This document shows, one piece after another, positions 43,111-52,363 of a stretch of DNA of 64,000 nt. How positions within the stretch are numbered: position 1 is the stretch's first letter; each line of letters starts with the position of its first letter. A model generated the notes under the pieces. It ran no database searches, was not told where the DNA came from, and saw only the letters and a list, made by a program, of their open reading frames with translations. Origin of the DNA: Bacteroidota bacterium. Its GTDB lineage: Bacteria; Bacteroidota; Ignavibacteria; UBA10030; UBA8401. Both the position numbers and the translations under genes were made by a program. The stretch is taken from contig JAUXTU010000118.1 in the NCBI GenBank assembly GCA_030679145.1, positions 20,939-84,938 on the forward strand. Direction: 5' to 3'.

Positions 43111-44223
43111 TTATATTCCTCTCAACGTTTCGTGCACTGCCAAAGATACTTTCTCCATCTGTTCTTCTGTCAATGCCATTCCGCTTGGGACATACAATCC
43201 TCGTCTTGCAAGATTTTCCGTAACAGGGTAATGTTCGTTCAAGAACAATCCCAGCTTATGAAACGCAGGCTGTTCGTGCAACGGCCAAAAAAACGGTCGG
43301 GTTTGAACTCCGGCATCAGATAATTTTTTTGCCCATTCAAACGCGTTAAAGGGAACATTGTTATTCAACAACAATCCGAACACCCAATAGACATGGGTAG
43401 CCCACTCTTTTACCCCTTGAAGAGTAATTCCGTTAAGATCGCCAAATAATTCCGTGTATTTTTTCCCTTGTGCTTTTTTACGTTCCAACAAGTATTCTAC
43501 TCGCTCCATTTGAGCAACGCCAACAGCCGCTTGAAGGTTTGTTATCCGAAAATTATAACCTAATTCTTCATGCAAAAACCGTTGCTGCGGAAGAAAGCAG
43601 AGATTTCTAAATGACCGAGCCCGTGCTGCAATTTCATCGTTATCGGTCATTACCATTCCCCCTTCACCGGTCGTAACTATTTTATTTGCATAAAAACTGA
43701 ATGTTGAAACGTCGCTCATCGAACCACATTGCCTGCCCTTATAGGTCGCCCCATGTGCTTCAGCACTGTCTTCAATAATATGGAGATCATATTTTTCTGC
43801 CAGCGCGATCAATGGATCCATATCACATGAATGACCAAACATATGAACCGGCATGATTGCTTTTGTCTTTATAGTTATCTTTTTTTCAACCTCGGCAGCA
43901 TTCATCGTCCACGTTTCCGGATCGACATCGACAAGAACAGGTTTAGCTCCTCTTCTAATAATCCCCAATGCACACGAGATGATAGTATGAGCAGGAAGAA
44001 TGATTTCATCCCCTGGCTGTATATCTAAACTTGCAATTGCCAATTCTATCGCTACTGTTCCATTGCACACTGCAATTCCATGCTTTGTTCCTACAAATTT
44101 TGCGAACATCTCTTCAAATTGTTTTACAAAAGGTCCATCTGAAGAGATCCAGCCGTCAGTAATACATTGCAACAGATATTCTTTTTCTTTTCCGTTCAAT
44201 AATGGATCATTTACAGGAATCAC
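43111..44223 (-). CDS. DegT/DnrJ/EryC1 sugar aminotransferase (perosamine-synthase-like)
   Basis: A 370-residue PLP enzyme that aminates a keto-sugar nucleotide. GTG start (44223). N-terminus IPVNDPLLNGKEKEYL and GWISSDGPFVKQFEE resemble GDP-perosamine-synthase-like members. The PLP pocket shows NGTVAIELA, D152 (IEDSAEAHG) and the Schiff-base lysine K181 (FSFYANKIVTTGEGG). All catalytic residues are present. It follows the cupin gene by 18 bp and precedes the FkbM-like gene by 3 bp, suggesting that this group makes and modifies one amino sugar. It is distinct from the second DegT enzyme at 53697-54884. Confidence 0.93.
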   Translation of the reverse strand: MIPVNDPLLNGKEKEYLLQCITDGWISSDGPFVKQFEEMFAKFVGTKHGIAVCNGTVAIELAIASLDIQPGDEIILPAHTIISCALGIIRRGAKPVLVDVDPETWTMNAAEVEKKITIKTKAIMPVHMFGHSCDMDPLIALAEKYDLHIIEDSAEAHGATYKGRQCGSMSDVSTFSFYANKIVTTGEGGMVMTDNDEIAARARSFRNLCFLPQQRFLHEELGYNFRITNLQAAVGVAQMERVEYLLERKKAQGKKYTELFGDLNGITLQGVKEWATHVYWVFGLLLNNNVPFNAFEWAKKLSDAGVQTRPFFWPLHEQPAFHKLGLFLNEHYPVTENLARRGLYVPSGMALTEEQMEKVSLAVHETLRGI

Positions 44224-44241
44224 GCTGACTTGTATCCTTTC

Positions 44242-44679
44242 TTAAAATAAAGTTTTGTCATTTTGAACTCCGCCATACGGACCTTGCTTTACTTCCAGCA
44301 TCTCAGTATCCTCTAAAATATCGATTCCATGTCCGCCGGCAGCTAATAAGATAGTGTCACCTTGCATCAATTCAACACTCCCAATCGGTTTTAAGGTACG
44401 ATCATACAGATTGACTCGAATACGTCCCTTGCGGACAACAAGAACTTCTTGTGTCAGGGTAACTTCACGAGAAACTTTGTTATGATAGTGTGCTTTGATT
44501 GTTCCGCCGGATGGATATTTAATTATTCCAAGTTGTTGAGAATACGTTGAAGGTGTATAAAATGTTGTTCCGGATGGTGCATGGCTATGTCTGATCACGT
44601 GACAAAGTGGTGTCCCCTCGTTATCAGACATCACTTCCAAGCCTTCAATCGGCTTCAAAATATTGATTGCGTTTTCCAT
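44242..44679 (-). CDS. Small cupin-fold protein
   Basis: A 145-residue single-cupin protein. The barrel motif is IKAHYHNKVSREVTLTQEVLVVRKGRI (given here as two halves: KAHYHNKVSREV and LVVRKGRI), with histidines able to bind a metal. The second cupin motif surrounds GDTILLAAGGHGIDIL, and the end KQGPYGGVQNDKT is conserved in relatives I recall from LPS clusters. It does not look like RmlC or FdtA in length or active-site pattern. It probably acts on a nucleotide sugar as isomerase or epimerase, or is structural. It lies 18 bp before the DegT aminotransferase gene. Confidence 0.8.
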   Translation of the reverse strand: MENAINILKPIEGLEVMSDNEGTPLCHVIRHSHAPSGTTFYTPSTYSQQLGIIKYPSGGTIKAHYHNKVSREVTLTQEVLVVRKGRIRVNLYDRTLKPIGSVELMQGDTILLAAGGHGIDILEDTEMLEVKQGPYGGVQNDKTLF

Positions 44680-44699
44680 ATGGTTCCTTTAAATATTAG

Positions 44700-46271
44700 T
44701 TATGATTTAGTGTCCGCGAACCCGAACAGATTGTGATATAATCTCACTATTTTTTCTCGAAACATATGAGCTTCATCAACATTGAGCATAAAAACAGTTA
44801 GATAAAAATATGCCACTACTCCGACCAGTGAGGAAATCGCAACCTTCAAAAAAAGAGCTGTCTCATTTGGTAGTACAATTAAAACAACACGGCACATAAA
44901 AAACTCTATCGATGCGGCAACAATAATTTTCCAAACATTAGATCCTATCACTGATAAACCTTTCTCCTTCTGAAAAAAGAAAAGTATGACAATGCATAGA
45001 ATAATATTGACTCCCGCCGATATAGAAAGAGCCGTCGCAAGTCCTTTATAAGAATATTCATCTGACAACCAAAACCCCATAAGAAGATAAATAATAATCT
45101 CAGTGACTGCAATAAATGCAACGGTCTTGGTTTTCGACATTACATACAATGCCTTGATCGTGATTCCTCCTAAACTTGAAAAGAGGAAGGAACCCATAAG
45201 TATCTGAAACGTGAGCGCAACTGCTTGTGTTGAAGAGTGACTAAACGCTCCACGTTCAAAAACAATTTGAATAATTGGTTCTCCCAATGCAAGAACAAGA
45301 GCTATGATTGGAAAGCATGACAAGAATACTATTGTTATTCCACGGGTGATATATCGATAAAATTGCTGTTTCTCATTTGCCGCCCACGCCTGCGCCATGT
45401 GTGGAAAAATTGTCGTTGCAATTCCGCCAGTAATGATCGTTCCGAGAGTCGTTGCAAGTTGATTTGCATAACCGAGAAAAGAAATACTGCCGGTGGACAA
45501 ATTTGAAGCGATCATTCTCTCAAAAACACCGGTTAGCCTATATAGAATACCTGTAATAAATAATGGCGCAGAAGTTATTACTACATGTCGAACACTGTTA
45601 TTTCGGATATTAAAGGCAAACGCAATTTTTTTTGTGCGTAATAATCCCGTAAACAAAAATACCGCAGGGAAAAAAGAGCCTAATAAACTTCCCATTGCCA
45701 ATGTTTCAATGCCAAAATCGTTCACAAAAAAAAACAATATGGCAACAACAACTATCGGTGAAAAAATAGGGGCTATTGTTGCCGCTATGAATTTATGGTG
45801 AGCCTGATATACAGATGCAAACAATCCGGTCAGCGATTGAAACACCACTGTTGGCATAAGAATTTTTAAAAGCTGCGAACTTAACTTCAATTGGAGTGAA
45901 TTGAAACCATATGAAGTAATTGAGATAATAACATCGGAGTATAATACACCAAGCAGGGCAATGATCGACATCAAAACTGCGGATAACATAATAATCGTGC
46001 TCGCGAACCTCACTGCTTCATTGAGATTTTTTTCAAGCAGGCTTACCAATTCCGGAAGAAAGACAACAACAAATGATCCGGTAAAAACAGCAGTGATATA
46101 CGTCGGGATTACTACAGCTGAGAAATAAGCATCTCTGTCAGTATTTGTTCCAAAATAATAGGCTATTAATAATTGAGAGGAAAAAGAAACGATAACATTT
46201 AATAGTATCAGCAATGTTACATGTATCGTTGACGCAAACAATCCTTTCTTAATATTCACTGCTGTTTTCAT
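44700..46271 (-). CDS. Wzx/MurJ-type lipid-linked oligosaccharide flippase
   Basis: A 523-residue integral membrane protein with about 14 hydrophobic segments, of the MviN/MurJ branch of the MOP superfamily: ASTIHVTLLILLNVIVSFSS, AYYFGTNTDRDAYFSA, GLFASVYQAHHKFIAA, GGIATTIFPHMAQAWA and IVFERGAFSHSSTQAVA. The location between a cupin gene and the chain-length regulator makes a Wzx role (moving undecaprenyl-linked repeat units to the periplasm) more likely than lipid II flipping. A second MurJ elsewhere in the genome would be expected. Confidence 0.92.
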   Translation of the reverse strand: MKTAVNIKKGLFASTIHVTLLILLNVIVSFSSQLLIAYYFGTNTDRDAYFSAVVIPTYITAVFTGSFVVVFLPELVSLLEKNLNEAVRFASTIIMLSAVLMSIIALLGVLYSDVIISITSYGFNSLQLKLSSQLLKILMPTVVFQSLTGLFASVYQAHHKFIAATIAPIFSPIVVVAILFFFVNDFGIETLAMGSLLGSFFPAVFLFTGLLRTKKIAFAFNIRNNSVRHVVITSAPLFITGILYRLTGVFERMIASNLSTGSISFLGYANQLATTLGTIITGGIATTIFPHMAQAWAANEKQQFYRYITRGITIVFLSCFPIIALVLALGEPIIQIVFERGAFSHSSTQAVALTFQILMGSFLFSSLGGITIKALYVMSKTKTVAFIAVTEIIIYLLMGFWLSDEYSYKGLATALSISAGVNIILCIVILFFFQKEKGLSVIGSNVWKIIVAASIEFFMCRVVLIVLPNETALFLKVAISSLVGVVAYFYLTVFMLNVDEAHMFREKIVRLYHNLFGFADTKS

Positions 46272-46423
46272 TCAGAATGTGGAGTCGATGCAATTTTCAA
46301 TCAACACAACCTCCCGGTTAAAGATTTGATTAAATCTAGTAATGGGGCATTTAATGTTGCAAATTATACTTTTAAGGAATCGGAAAAAATACATCTATGA
46401 CTCTATAAGAGTCCCAACTAATT

Positions 46424-47416
46424 TTAAGTGTTTGTAATTATTTTCTTATATCTTTTATAATTATCAATTAATGGATCTTTAACAACAATATAACACATAC
46501 CTCCAATCGAACTAAACAAAAAAACTACTAAAACGATAATAGCTCTTTTAGGAGATGATTTTTTAACCGGTGGCTCTGCTTTATCAAGAACATTAATAAT
46601 TGGAATATTTTTTACTTCCTCAATTTTCGCAAGTTCGTATTGTTTTTTTAGCTCTATATAAAGAGTGTTATTGATCGTGACTTCGCGGATTAATCGCTCT
46701 TGACCTAATAAGAGGGATGGCGAATTAACAATGCTACGATTCGATTCCCTAAAACTCTTCAAATTGTTCTCTGCAAACGAAAGTTCACTTTTAATTTGAG
46801 CAAGTCTAATCTCAATAAATTGCCGTTGAGCTGAGGCACTGGTATTTCTTTTTTTTCGAATAAATAAATCGAGTTCAATGATAATTCGATTCAGTATGTC
46901 AGCAGTCAATTGTGGTTCTCGATCTTCTAATTGAAGCGATAAAAGACCGGTCTTATTATCTAAAGAAATATCCAATCGTGCGGATAATGATTTAAAAGCC
47001 TTATCATAATTTTGTTCGCTAGTTTTTTCTTCGATTTCCCAAAGTTGAATCAAGTTTACACTATCTTTAAATTCTACAGAAAAATATTTAGCAAAAATCA
47101 CATTTTTGAGTATCGATTCGCTTCGAATAATAGCCGGATATAATTTTAATAATGATCCTTCGGAACCTCCAATATTGATACCTGCAAGACTTGCCAGATC
47201 TGCAATACCGGATAATTTTGCTTTTTCTGATTCTGGCAGTATTGTTGCAGTTGCCGTATATCGTAATGGCAATAGAAGGCTGATCACAACGGCTATTGCT
47301 GTACATATAACGATAAACCAAGAAACAAATTTTTTCTTTTTCCAAATTTTTTTAAGAGCATCATTGAAATCAAAAAAAGACCCGTGTATTTCCAAAGAAG
47401 ACTGTAATGTTTCCAT
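46424..47416 (-). CDS. Wzz-like chain-length determinant protein
   Basis: A 330-residue co-polymerase. Transmembrane segment one lies at about residues 32-52 (WFIVICTAIAVVISLLLPLRYTATA, quoted only in part: WFIVICTAIAVVISLLL). A periplasmic Wzz domain with coiled coil follows (SFAENNLKSFRESNR), then a Pro-rich segment (DKAEPPVKKSSPKRA) and transmembrane segment two at about 287-310. There is no Walker A/B or tyrosine-rich tail, so this is a Wzz without a BY-kinase domain, and no separate kinase gene is in the locus. It controls polymer length with Wzy and couples to the Wza-like protein encoded just upstream. Confidence 0.92.
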   Translation of the reverse strand: METLQSSLEIHGSFFDFNDALKKIWKKKKFVSWFIVICTAIAVVISLLLPLRYTATATILPESEKAKLSGIADLASLAGINIGGSEGSLLKLYPAIIRSESILKNVIFAKYFSVEFKDSVNLIQLWEIEEKTSEQNYDKAFKSLSARLDISLDNKTGLLSLQLEDREPQLTADILNRIIIELDLFIRKKRNTSASAQRQFIEIRLAQIKSELSFAENNLKSFRESNRSIVNSPSLLLGQERLIREVTINNTLYIELKKQYELAKIEEVKNIPIINVLDKAEPPVKKSSPKRAIIVLVVFLFSSIGGMCYIVVKDPLIDNYKRYKKIITNT

Positions 47417-47503
47417 AGGTATTTATTGCAAATTTAAATTTCTATACACAATGAATTGTAATGTAACACACACCGAAACAATTTGTTGTCATTACCAAAA
47501 TAC

Positions 47504-49918
47504 TTATAGTGATTTTGCCAATACTAAAACCGTCAATGCACTTGCCGTAATTGCAAAGATATCCCGAATAAGATTTCCAATATCCAAATCTTTTCTATCG
47601 ATAGGCGGAGCTGGTATTTTAGCAACATAGATGCTCGAACCGTCATATACTTTACTGTTTCCGCCAAACCAACCTGTTTTAAATCTCTCCGCAGTACCGT
47701 TTGGATGGTATAATATGATATAATCAGCGCTGTCAGTTAATCCACCCGAAAATTTAATATAGTCCAACATATCCTTTCCCTCATTAAATGCAATAAGGCT
47801 CGGATTATTGACCTCTCCTAACATTTTGATCGAATTTGGTTTTTTGGGTATGTAGAGACTGTCTCCTTGATGGAGAATAATATCATCACCGCTTTTCGGT
47901 GAATCAACCGCTTCCTGAAAATCAACATTAACTCGTTCACCCATTCGAAACAAAGTTCCACCTCGAAGATATGCGGCACTTGTTTTTCCACCAGCCCGAT
48001 TAATAATATCGGTTAAATATTCATTGCGCGTTATAAGTGCATACGTACCGGTATAGTTTACCTCTCCGGCAATTGTTACAAGTTCTTGAACCCGAAAATT
48101 GGGATTTGGGCGAATAAATATCTTATCGCGATGATGTATTTTAAAGCCTTTTTCCCTTCTCTTTACAAAATAGTTAAAATTATTTACCGCCAGAGTATCT
48201 CTAAGATCCGGTAGGTCTGCCAAATAAATATAGGAAAGAGTATCTGCCTCTTTTTTCTTATCAAGCCGTGCTATCTCCGCTTGTAATGTCCATGCATCTT
48301 CCGTATATCCCTCTGCTAACATTAATACGTCCGTTAGCGTCATATTACGGGTCAATGTATATCTTCCAGGTTTTCTTACGCTTCCAAGAATATCAACAAA
48401 TTCCTCAACCTCGCGCGTAATGCCGATGTCATGGATAACAATCTCATCCTTTGGCTGCAGTTCGATATTGTCCTGTGAACCATTCTCTATAATTGACCGA
48501 AGATCGAACGGAATTGAAATTTTTCTTCGACCATCATTTTCAAATCGCGTCAGTTCGCCTCGGACAAAATATGTTTCAGGTTTTAGACTGTCTGCCAAAA
48601 GAATAATATCCCTAATTTTCATTTTAGGAGTTAACTGGTATGTCCCAGGTTTGTACACGGCACCGGAAATTGTAACAAAGTTTTTAACTTCATCGAGAAT
48701 GGGGAATACAGTTATCACATCGCCATCGACAAGCACTGCGTCCGAGTTTTTGGAAGTTAACTCCCGAAAATCAATATCCTTAAACTGTCGTTCAAATTCG
48801 TTTTTTGTTCGATCTTTTAATGGGACAATCCTTTCGATCTGTAATCGCTCAAGGTAGGTTGTCGGCAGGTTTCCACCGGCATACTCGATAAGTTTTTTCA
48901 AATTCTCACCATGCAGGAGTTCGTAAATTCCGGGGCGACGCATTTCACCTTTTATATAAATGGAATTTTTACGAACAGGAACATAAATGATATCATTGTT
49001 TTGCACTCGAATGTCGTTGTTCTTTTCTGCTCCAATGAGATATAGATACAGATCAACTTTTGCAACGATCTTGTTCCCTCGGATCAAACGAACTTCCCGT
49101 AAACTTCCATTCACCGTCGGACCACCGACGGCAAACAATGAATTAAAAATGTTAGCGTAACTGCTCACCGTATATCCTCCGGGATTATTCACTTCCCCCA
49201 TGATAAACACTCTTTTGGGACGTATCTTGGAAAGTGAGACATCGAGCCATACTGTTTTTGGAGTGGCAGTCAATCCTTGAATAGACCGCGATAATTGTTT
49301 GGTCAGCGTTTTGTTTATTTCGTCGATGGTCAATCCGGAGACTACGATAGGTCCCGTTGTCGGAATCAATATTCTTCCTTCTTTATCAACAGTCAGTTCA
49401 TTCTGTTGCTCAACTTGTCCCCAAATACTCACGCGCAGTACATCTTCCGGACCAATGATATATTCCGGATCTATTGGACCAGCAGCACTTGGTTCAAAAG
49501 CCGAAGGTGTAGAAGAAAAAATATCGTACCCAAAATATGATAACCCTTTTGACGTTAGTAATTCTTTTTTCTTTCCATCATTTTGACTCTTTGCTGTTTC
49601 CACTGTTGGACCAGCCATTGGACCTGATTGAAGCAGTTGATTAGAAGATGAAGGAATGCCAGTAGAAGAAGAAGTCGAACCTGCCTTTCCACGAAGAAAT
49701 GTTTGCAGATCAATACCGTACTCCTTCGCTTTCGCTTCAGCTTCAGTCCGCGTCATTCCATACTCTTTGATCTTTGCATCGATCTGTTCCGGAGTCATCG
49801 TATTCAATTGTGTTGTTGCCTGCTGTACTAACTGTTGTTTCACTTGCGCAGGTAGAAATGACGCAAACACGATACAGATTAAAAATATATTAATTGCTCT
49901 CATGGGATTGTTACTCAT
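47504..49918 (-). CDS. Wza-like outer-membrane polysaccharide export protein with multiple SLBB domains
   Basis: An 804-residue exported protein: signal peptide about 1-24; a helical segment (MTPEQIDAKIKEYGMTRTEA) common in Bacteroidota homologues; the Poly_export domain about 150-240 (YIIGPEDVLRVSIWG); then six SLBB-like modules marked by VFIMGEVNNPGGY, IYIKGEMRRPGIY, VTISGAVYKPGTY, VDILGSVRKPGRY, VTIAGEVNYTGTY and IKMLGEVNNPSLI. The last 25 residues (DIFAITASALTVLVLAKSL) form a C-terminal hydrophobic segment. This is about twice the length of E. coli Wza because of the extra SLBB repeats, which would build a longer periplasmic channel. It should export the polymer made by this locus. Confidence 0.95.
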   Translation of the reverse strand: MSNNPMRAINIFLICIVFASFLPAQVKQQLVQQATTQLNTMTPEQIDAKIKEYGMTRTEAEAKAKEYGIDLQTFLRGKAGSTSSSTGIPSSSNQLLQSGPMAGPTVETAKSQNDGKKKELLTSKGLSYFGYDIFSSTPSAFEPSAAGPIDPEYIIGPEDVLRVSIWGQVEQQNELTVDKEGRILIPTTGPIVVSGLTIDEINKTLTKQLSRSIQGLTATPKTVWLDVSLSKIRPKRVFIMGEVNNPGGYTVSSYANIFNSLFAVGGPTVNGSLREVRLIRGNKIVAKVDLYLYLIGAEKNNDIRVQNNDIIYVPVRKNSIYIKGEMRRPGIYELLHGENLKKLIEYAGGNLPTTYLERLQIERIVPLKDRTKNEFERQFKDIDFRELTSKNSDAVLVDGDVITVFPILDEVKNFVTISGAVYKPGTYQLTPKMKIRDIILLADSLKPETYFVRGELTRFENDGRRKISIPFDLRSIIENGSQDNIELQPKDEIVIHDIGITREVEEFVDILGSVRKPGRYTLTRNMTLTDVLMLAEGYTEDAWTLQAEIARLDKKKEADTLSYIYLADLPDLRDTLAVNNFNYFVKRREKGFKIHHRDKIFIRPNPNFRVQELVTIAGEVNYTGTYALITRNEYLTDIINRAGGKTSAAYLRGGTLFRMGERVNVDFQEAVDSPKSGDDIILHQGDSLYIPKKPNSIKMLGEVNNPSLIAFNEGKDMLDYIKFSGGLTDSADYIILYHPNGTAERFKTGWFGGNSKVYDGSSIYVAKIPAPPIDRKDLDIGNLIRDIFAITASALTVLVLAKSL

Positions 49919-49957
49919 TTTTATTTATAAAGTTAATCTTACAAATGCATGTTCTCA

Positions 49958-49988
49958 GTGAACCGGTCGCTGTGAGCGAACGGTTCAC
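49958..49988. repeat. Intergenic hairpin
   Basis: GTGAACCGGTCGC and GCGAACGGTTCAC pair over 13 bases with one mismatch around a five-base loop. It lies in the 128-bp gap between the UDP-xylose synthase and Wza-like genes. No T-run follows on the minus (transcribed) strand, so it is not a classical terminator; it could shape the mRNA between the two cistrons. Confidence 0.6.
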
Positions 49989-49995
49989 TTTCACA

Positions 49996-50030
49996 TTTTT
50001 TCGCGACTTTGTGTCTTTGTGGTAAACGCT
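49996..50030. repeat. Solo fragment of the GxxExxY-associated repeat
   Basis: Contains ACTTTGTGTCTTTGTGGTAAA, quoted in two overlapping parts (ACTTTGTGTCTTTG and GTCTTTGTGGTAAA). This matches the CTTTGTG...TTCTTTGTGGTTAA half of the repeats at 3880-4158. Only part of a unit is present and no nuclease gene is near it. Confidence 0.6.
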
Positions 50031-50046
50031 TCTGATCTTTGCATTT

Positions 50047-50985
50047 TCACTTCGCAATTGCTTTTCTAAAATATTCAATTGTTCTTGGCAGTCCTTCTTT
50101 TCGACTCACTTTAGGTTCCCAACCTAAAATTGTCCGTGCTTTGGTAATATCAGGCTGCCGAATTTTTGGATCATCCGTAGGAAGCTCTTTAAACACAATT
50201 TTGCTCTTGCTGTTCGTCAATGCAATTATTTCTTTTGCCAGGTCGAGCATTGTTAACTCTTCCGGATTCCCGATATTAACAGGCATTGTATAATCTGACA
50301 TCATCAATCGGTAGATGCCATCAATAAGATCCGAAACATAACAGACACTTCTGGTCTGTGAGCCATCGCCGAATACGGTAACATCTTCAGCGCGCAACGC
50401 TTGGGATGCAAATGCCGGAATTGCTCGGCCATCTTCAATACGCATGCGTTCGCCGTAGGTATTAAAAATTCTCACGATGCGGGTTTCTACACCGTGATAT
50501 CGATGGTATGCCATCGTCATTGCTTCGGCAAAACGTTTCGCTTCATCATATACTCCGCGTGGACCAACGGGGTTTACATTGCCCCAATATTCTTCAACTT
50601 GCGGATGTATTTCGGGGTCACCGTAACACTCTGATGTAGATGCAATAAGGAATCGTGCATTTTTTGCTTTAGTAAAACCAAGTGCCTTATGTGTACCAAT
50701 AGATCCAACTTTTAATGTTTGGATCGGTAGTTTTAGATAATCGATCGGGCTTGCGGGCGAAGCAAAATGCCAAACATAATGAATATCACCCGGCACATGA
50801 ATAAAATTTGTTACATCATACTGTATAAATGAAAAATACTTATTGGAAAAAAGATGTTCAATATTCCCAACAGATCCGGTGATAAGATTATCGAGCACAA
50901 TAACCTTGTGACCCTCATTCAACAATCGCTCCGACAAATGTGAACCGAGGAATCCGGCGCCGCCCGTAACAACAGAAGTTTTCAT
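50047..50985 (-). CDS. UDP-glucuronate decarboxylase (UDP-xylose synthase)
   Basis: A 312-residue extended short-chain dehydrogenase converting UDP-glucuronate to UDP-xylose. Motifs: GGAGFLGSH (8-16), the UXS signature [20 protein letters not shown]119 in [10 protein letters not shown]146-x3-K150 (GVYDEAKR) and [11 protein letters not shown]. Length is typical of bacterial soluble UXS. The ATG overlaps the stop of the UDP-glucose dehydrogenase gene (ATGA), so the enzyme producing its substrate is translationally coupled to it. UDP-xylose is therefore a predicted precursor of the polymer. Confidence 0.94.
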   Translation of the reverse strand: MKTSVVTGGAGFLGSHLSERLLNEGHKVIVLDNLITGSVGNIEHLFSNKYFSFIQYDVTNFIHVPGDIHYVWHFASPASPIDYLKLPIQTLKVGSIGTHKALGFTKAKNARFLIASTSECYGDPEIHPQVEEYWGNVNPVGPRGVYDEAKRFAEAMTMAYHRYHGVETRIVRIFNTYGERMRIEDGRAIPAFASQALRAEDVTVFGDGSQTRSVCYVSDLIDGIYRLMMSDYTMPVNIGNPEELTMLDLAKEIIALTNSKSKIVFKELPTDDPKIRQPDITKARTILGWEPKVSRKEGLPRTIEYFRKAIAK

Positions 50986-52331
50986 TTCTTGACCCCTTCT
51001 GTTTGAATCACAGGTCTGCGTCCAATACCGAAATACGTAAACCGAAGTTCTTTCATTTTTACCGGATCGAAGATATTTCTCCCATCAAAGATGATCGGCA
51101 GTTTAAGATTTGATCTGATGAGCTCAAAATCAGGATTGCGGAATTCATTCCATTCAGTAAGCACTAACAGAGCGTCAGCTTTATCTAAAGCAGAATACTC
51201 ATTATCGGCATATGTAATTGTATCACCAAGATCGAACTTTGCCGTTTCATTTGCCGCAGGATCATATGCTGTAACTGTTGCACCATGTTCTAATAATTTT
51301 TTAATGATCACAACAGAAGGAGCTTCTCTCATATCATCGGTATTTGGTTTAAATGCCAATCCCCATACTGCAAAATGTTTTTTTCGAATATCATTATCAT
51401 AATATTTCAAAATTTTATCGACCAAGACTTCTTTCTGTTTTTTGTTGACCTGATCAACAACGCTCAGCAAACGAATCTCAGATCCGGAATCAATCGAGGT
51501 CTTGATCAATGCATTCACATCTTTTGGAAAACATGAACCGCCGTATCCAATACCAGGGAACAAGAATCGCTTTCCAATGCGGGAATCAGAACCCATTCCT
51601 TTTCGAATGAGATCGACATCAGCACCGACTTTTACGCAAAAATTCGCCAGCTCGTTCATGTACGTAATACGAAGCGCCAGATACGAATTCGCTGCATACT
51701 TCGTCACCTCAGAACTCGCCGTATCCATTTCAATAATCGGATTTCCTTGTCTCACAAATGGTTCATATAACGTTTTCATTCGTTCAGCGGCATATTTCGT
51801 CTTCGTCCCGATGACTATTCTATCCGGTTTCATGAAATCTTCAACGGCAAAACCTTCACGCAAAAATTCAGGGTTAGAAACAACATCAAAATTTTTAGTG
51901 TTGTGTTTCTTGATCGTGTCAAAAACCAATTTTGATGTTCCAACAGGCACCGTGCTCTTGTTGATGATAATTTTTTGTTGAGCATCTCCGCCCGCTTCAG
52001 CAAAGATCTTACCGATGCTATCGGAAACACCAAGAATATATTTTAGATCTGCTGAGCCATCCTCCCCTTGCGGTGTAGGAAGACACAGGAAAATGAATTC
52101 TGATGATAATACCGCAGATTTTAAATCGCTGGTAAACTCTAATCTTTTCTGTTGAATATTTCTTTGGAATAATATCTCCAATCCCGGTTCATAAATAGTT
52201 ACTTCTTTGTTCTGAAGTTTAGCGAGTTTTTGTGGATTATTATCGACACAGATAACTTGATTTCCGGTTTCTGCAAAACATGTTCCGGTCACCAAACCAA
52301 CATATCCGGTTCCTACGATGGCAATTTTCAT
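50982..52331 (-). CDS. ugd: UDP-glucose 6-dehydrogenase
   Basis: A 449-residue NAD-dependent dehydrogenase oxidising UDP-glucose to UDP-glucuronate. NAD motif [10 protein letters not shown] (7-16), NKSTVPVGT (124-132), NPEFLREG (153-160), and the catalytic thiol C267 in [10 protein letters not shown]. Complete length, and all three domains (NAD-binding, dimerisation, UDP-binding) are recognisable. It supplies UDP-glucuronate to the downstream UXS and possibly to the epimerase at 30234-31175. A separate WbpA-like dehydrogenase lies 33 bp upstream. Confidence 0.95.
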   Translation of the reverse strand: MKIAIVGTGYVGLVTGTCFAETGNQVICVDNNPQKLAKLQNKEVTIYEPGLEILFQRNIQQKRLEFTSDLKSAVLSSEFIFLCLPTPQGEDGSADLKYILGVSDSIGKIFAEAGGDAQQKIIINKSTVPVGTSKLVFDTIKKHNTKNFDVVSNPEFLREGFAVEDFMKPDRIVIGTKTKYAAERMKTLYEPFVRQGNPIIEMDTASSEVTKYAANSYLALRITYMNELANFCVKVGADVDLIRKGMGSDSRIGKRFLFPGIGYGGSCFPKDVNALIKTSIDSGSEIRLLSVVDQVNKKQKEVLVDKILKYYDNDIRKKHFAVWGLAFKPNTDDMREAPSVVIIKKLLEHGATVTAYDPAANETAKFDLGDTITYADNEYSALDKADALLVLTEWNEFRNPDFELIRSNLKLPIIFDGRNIFDPVKMKELRFTYFGIGRRPVIQTEGVKK

Positions 52332-52363
52332 TGTATTGTAATTCCTTTTTCTAATCGAAAATA

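Noticed and set aside
44700..46271. MurJ lipid II flippase of cell-wall synthesis
   Set aside because: Same superfamily, but the position among Wzz, Wza and sugar enzymes favours a Wzx role; kept as an alternative only.
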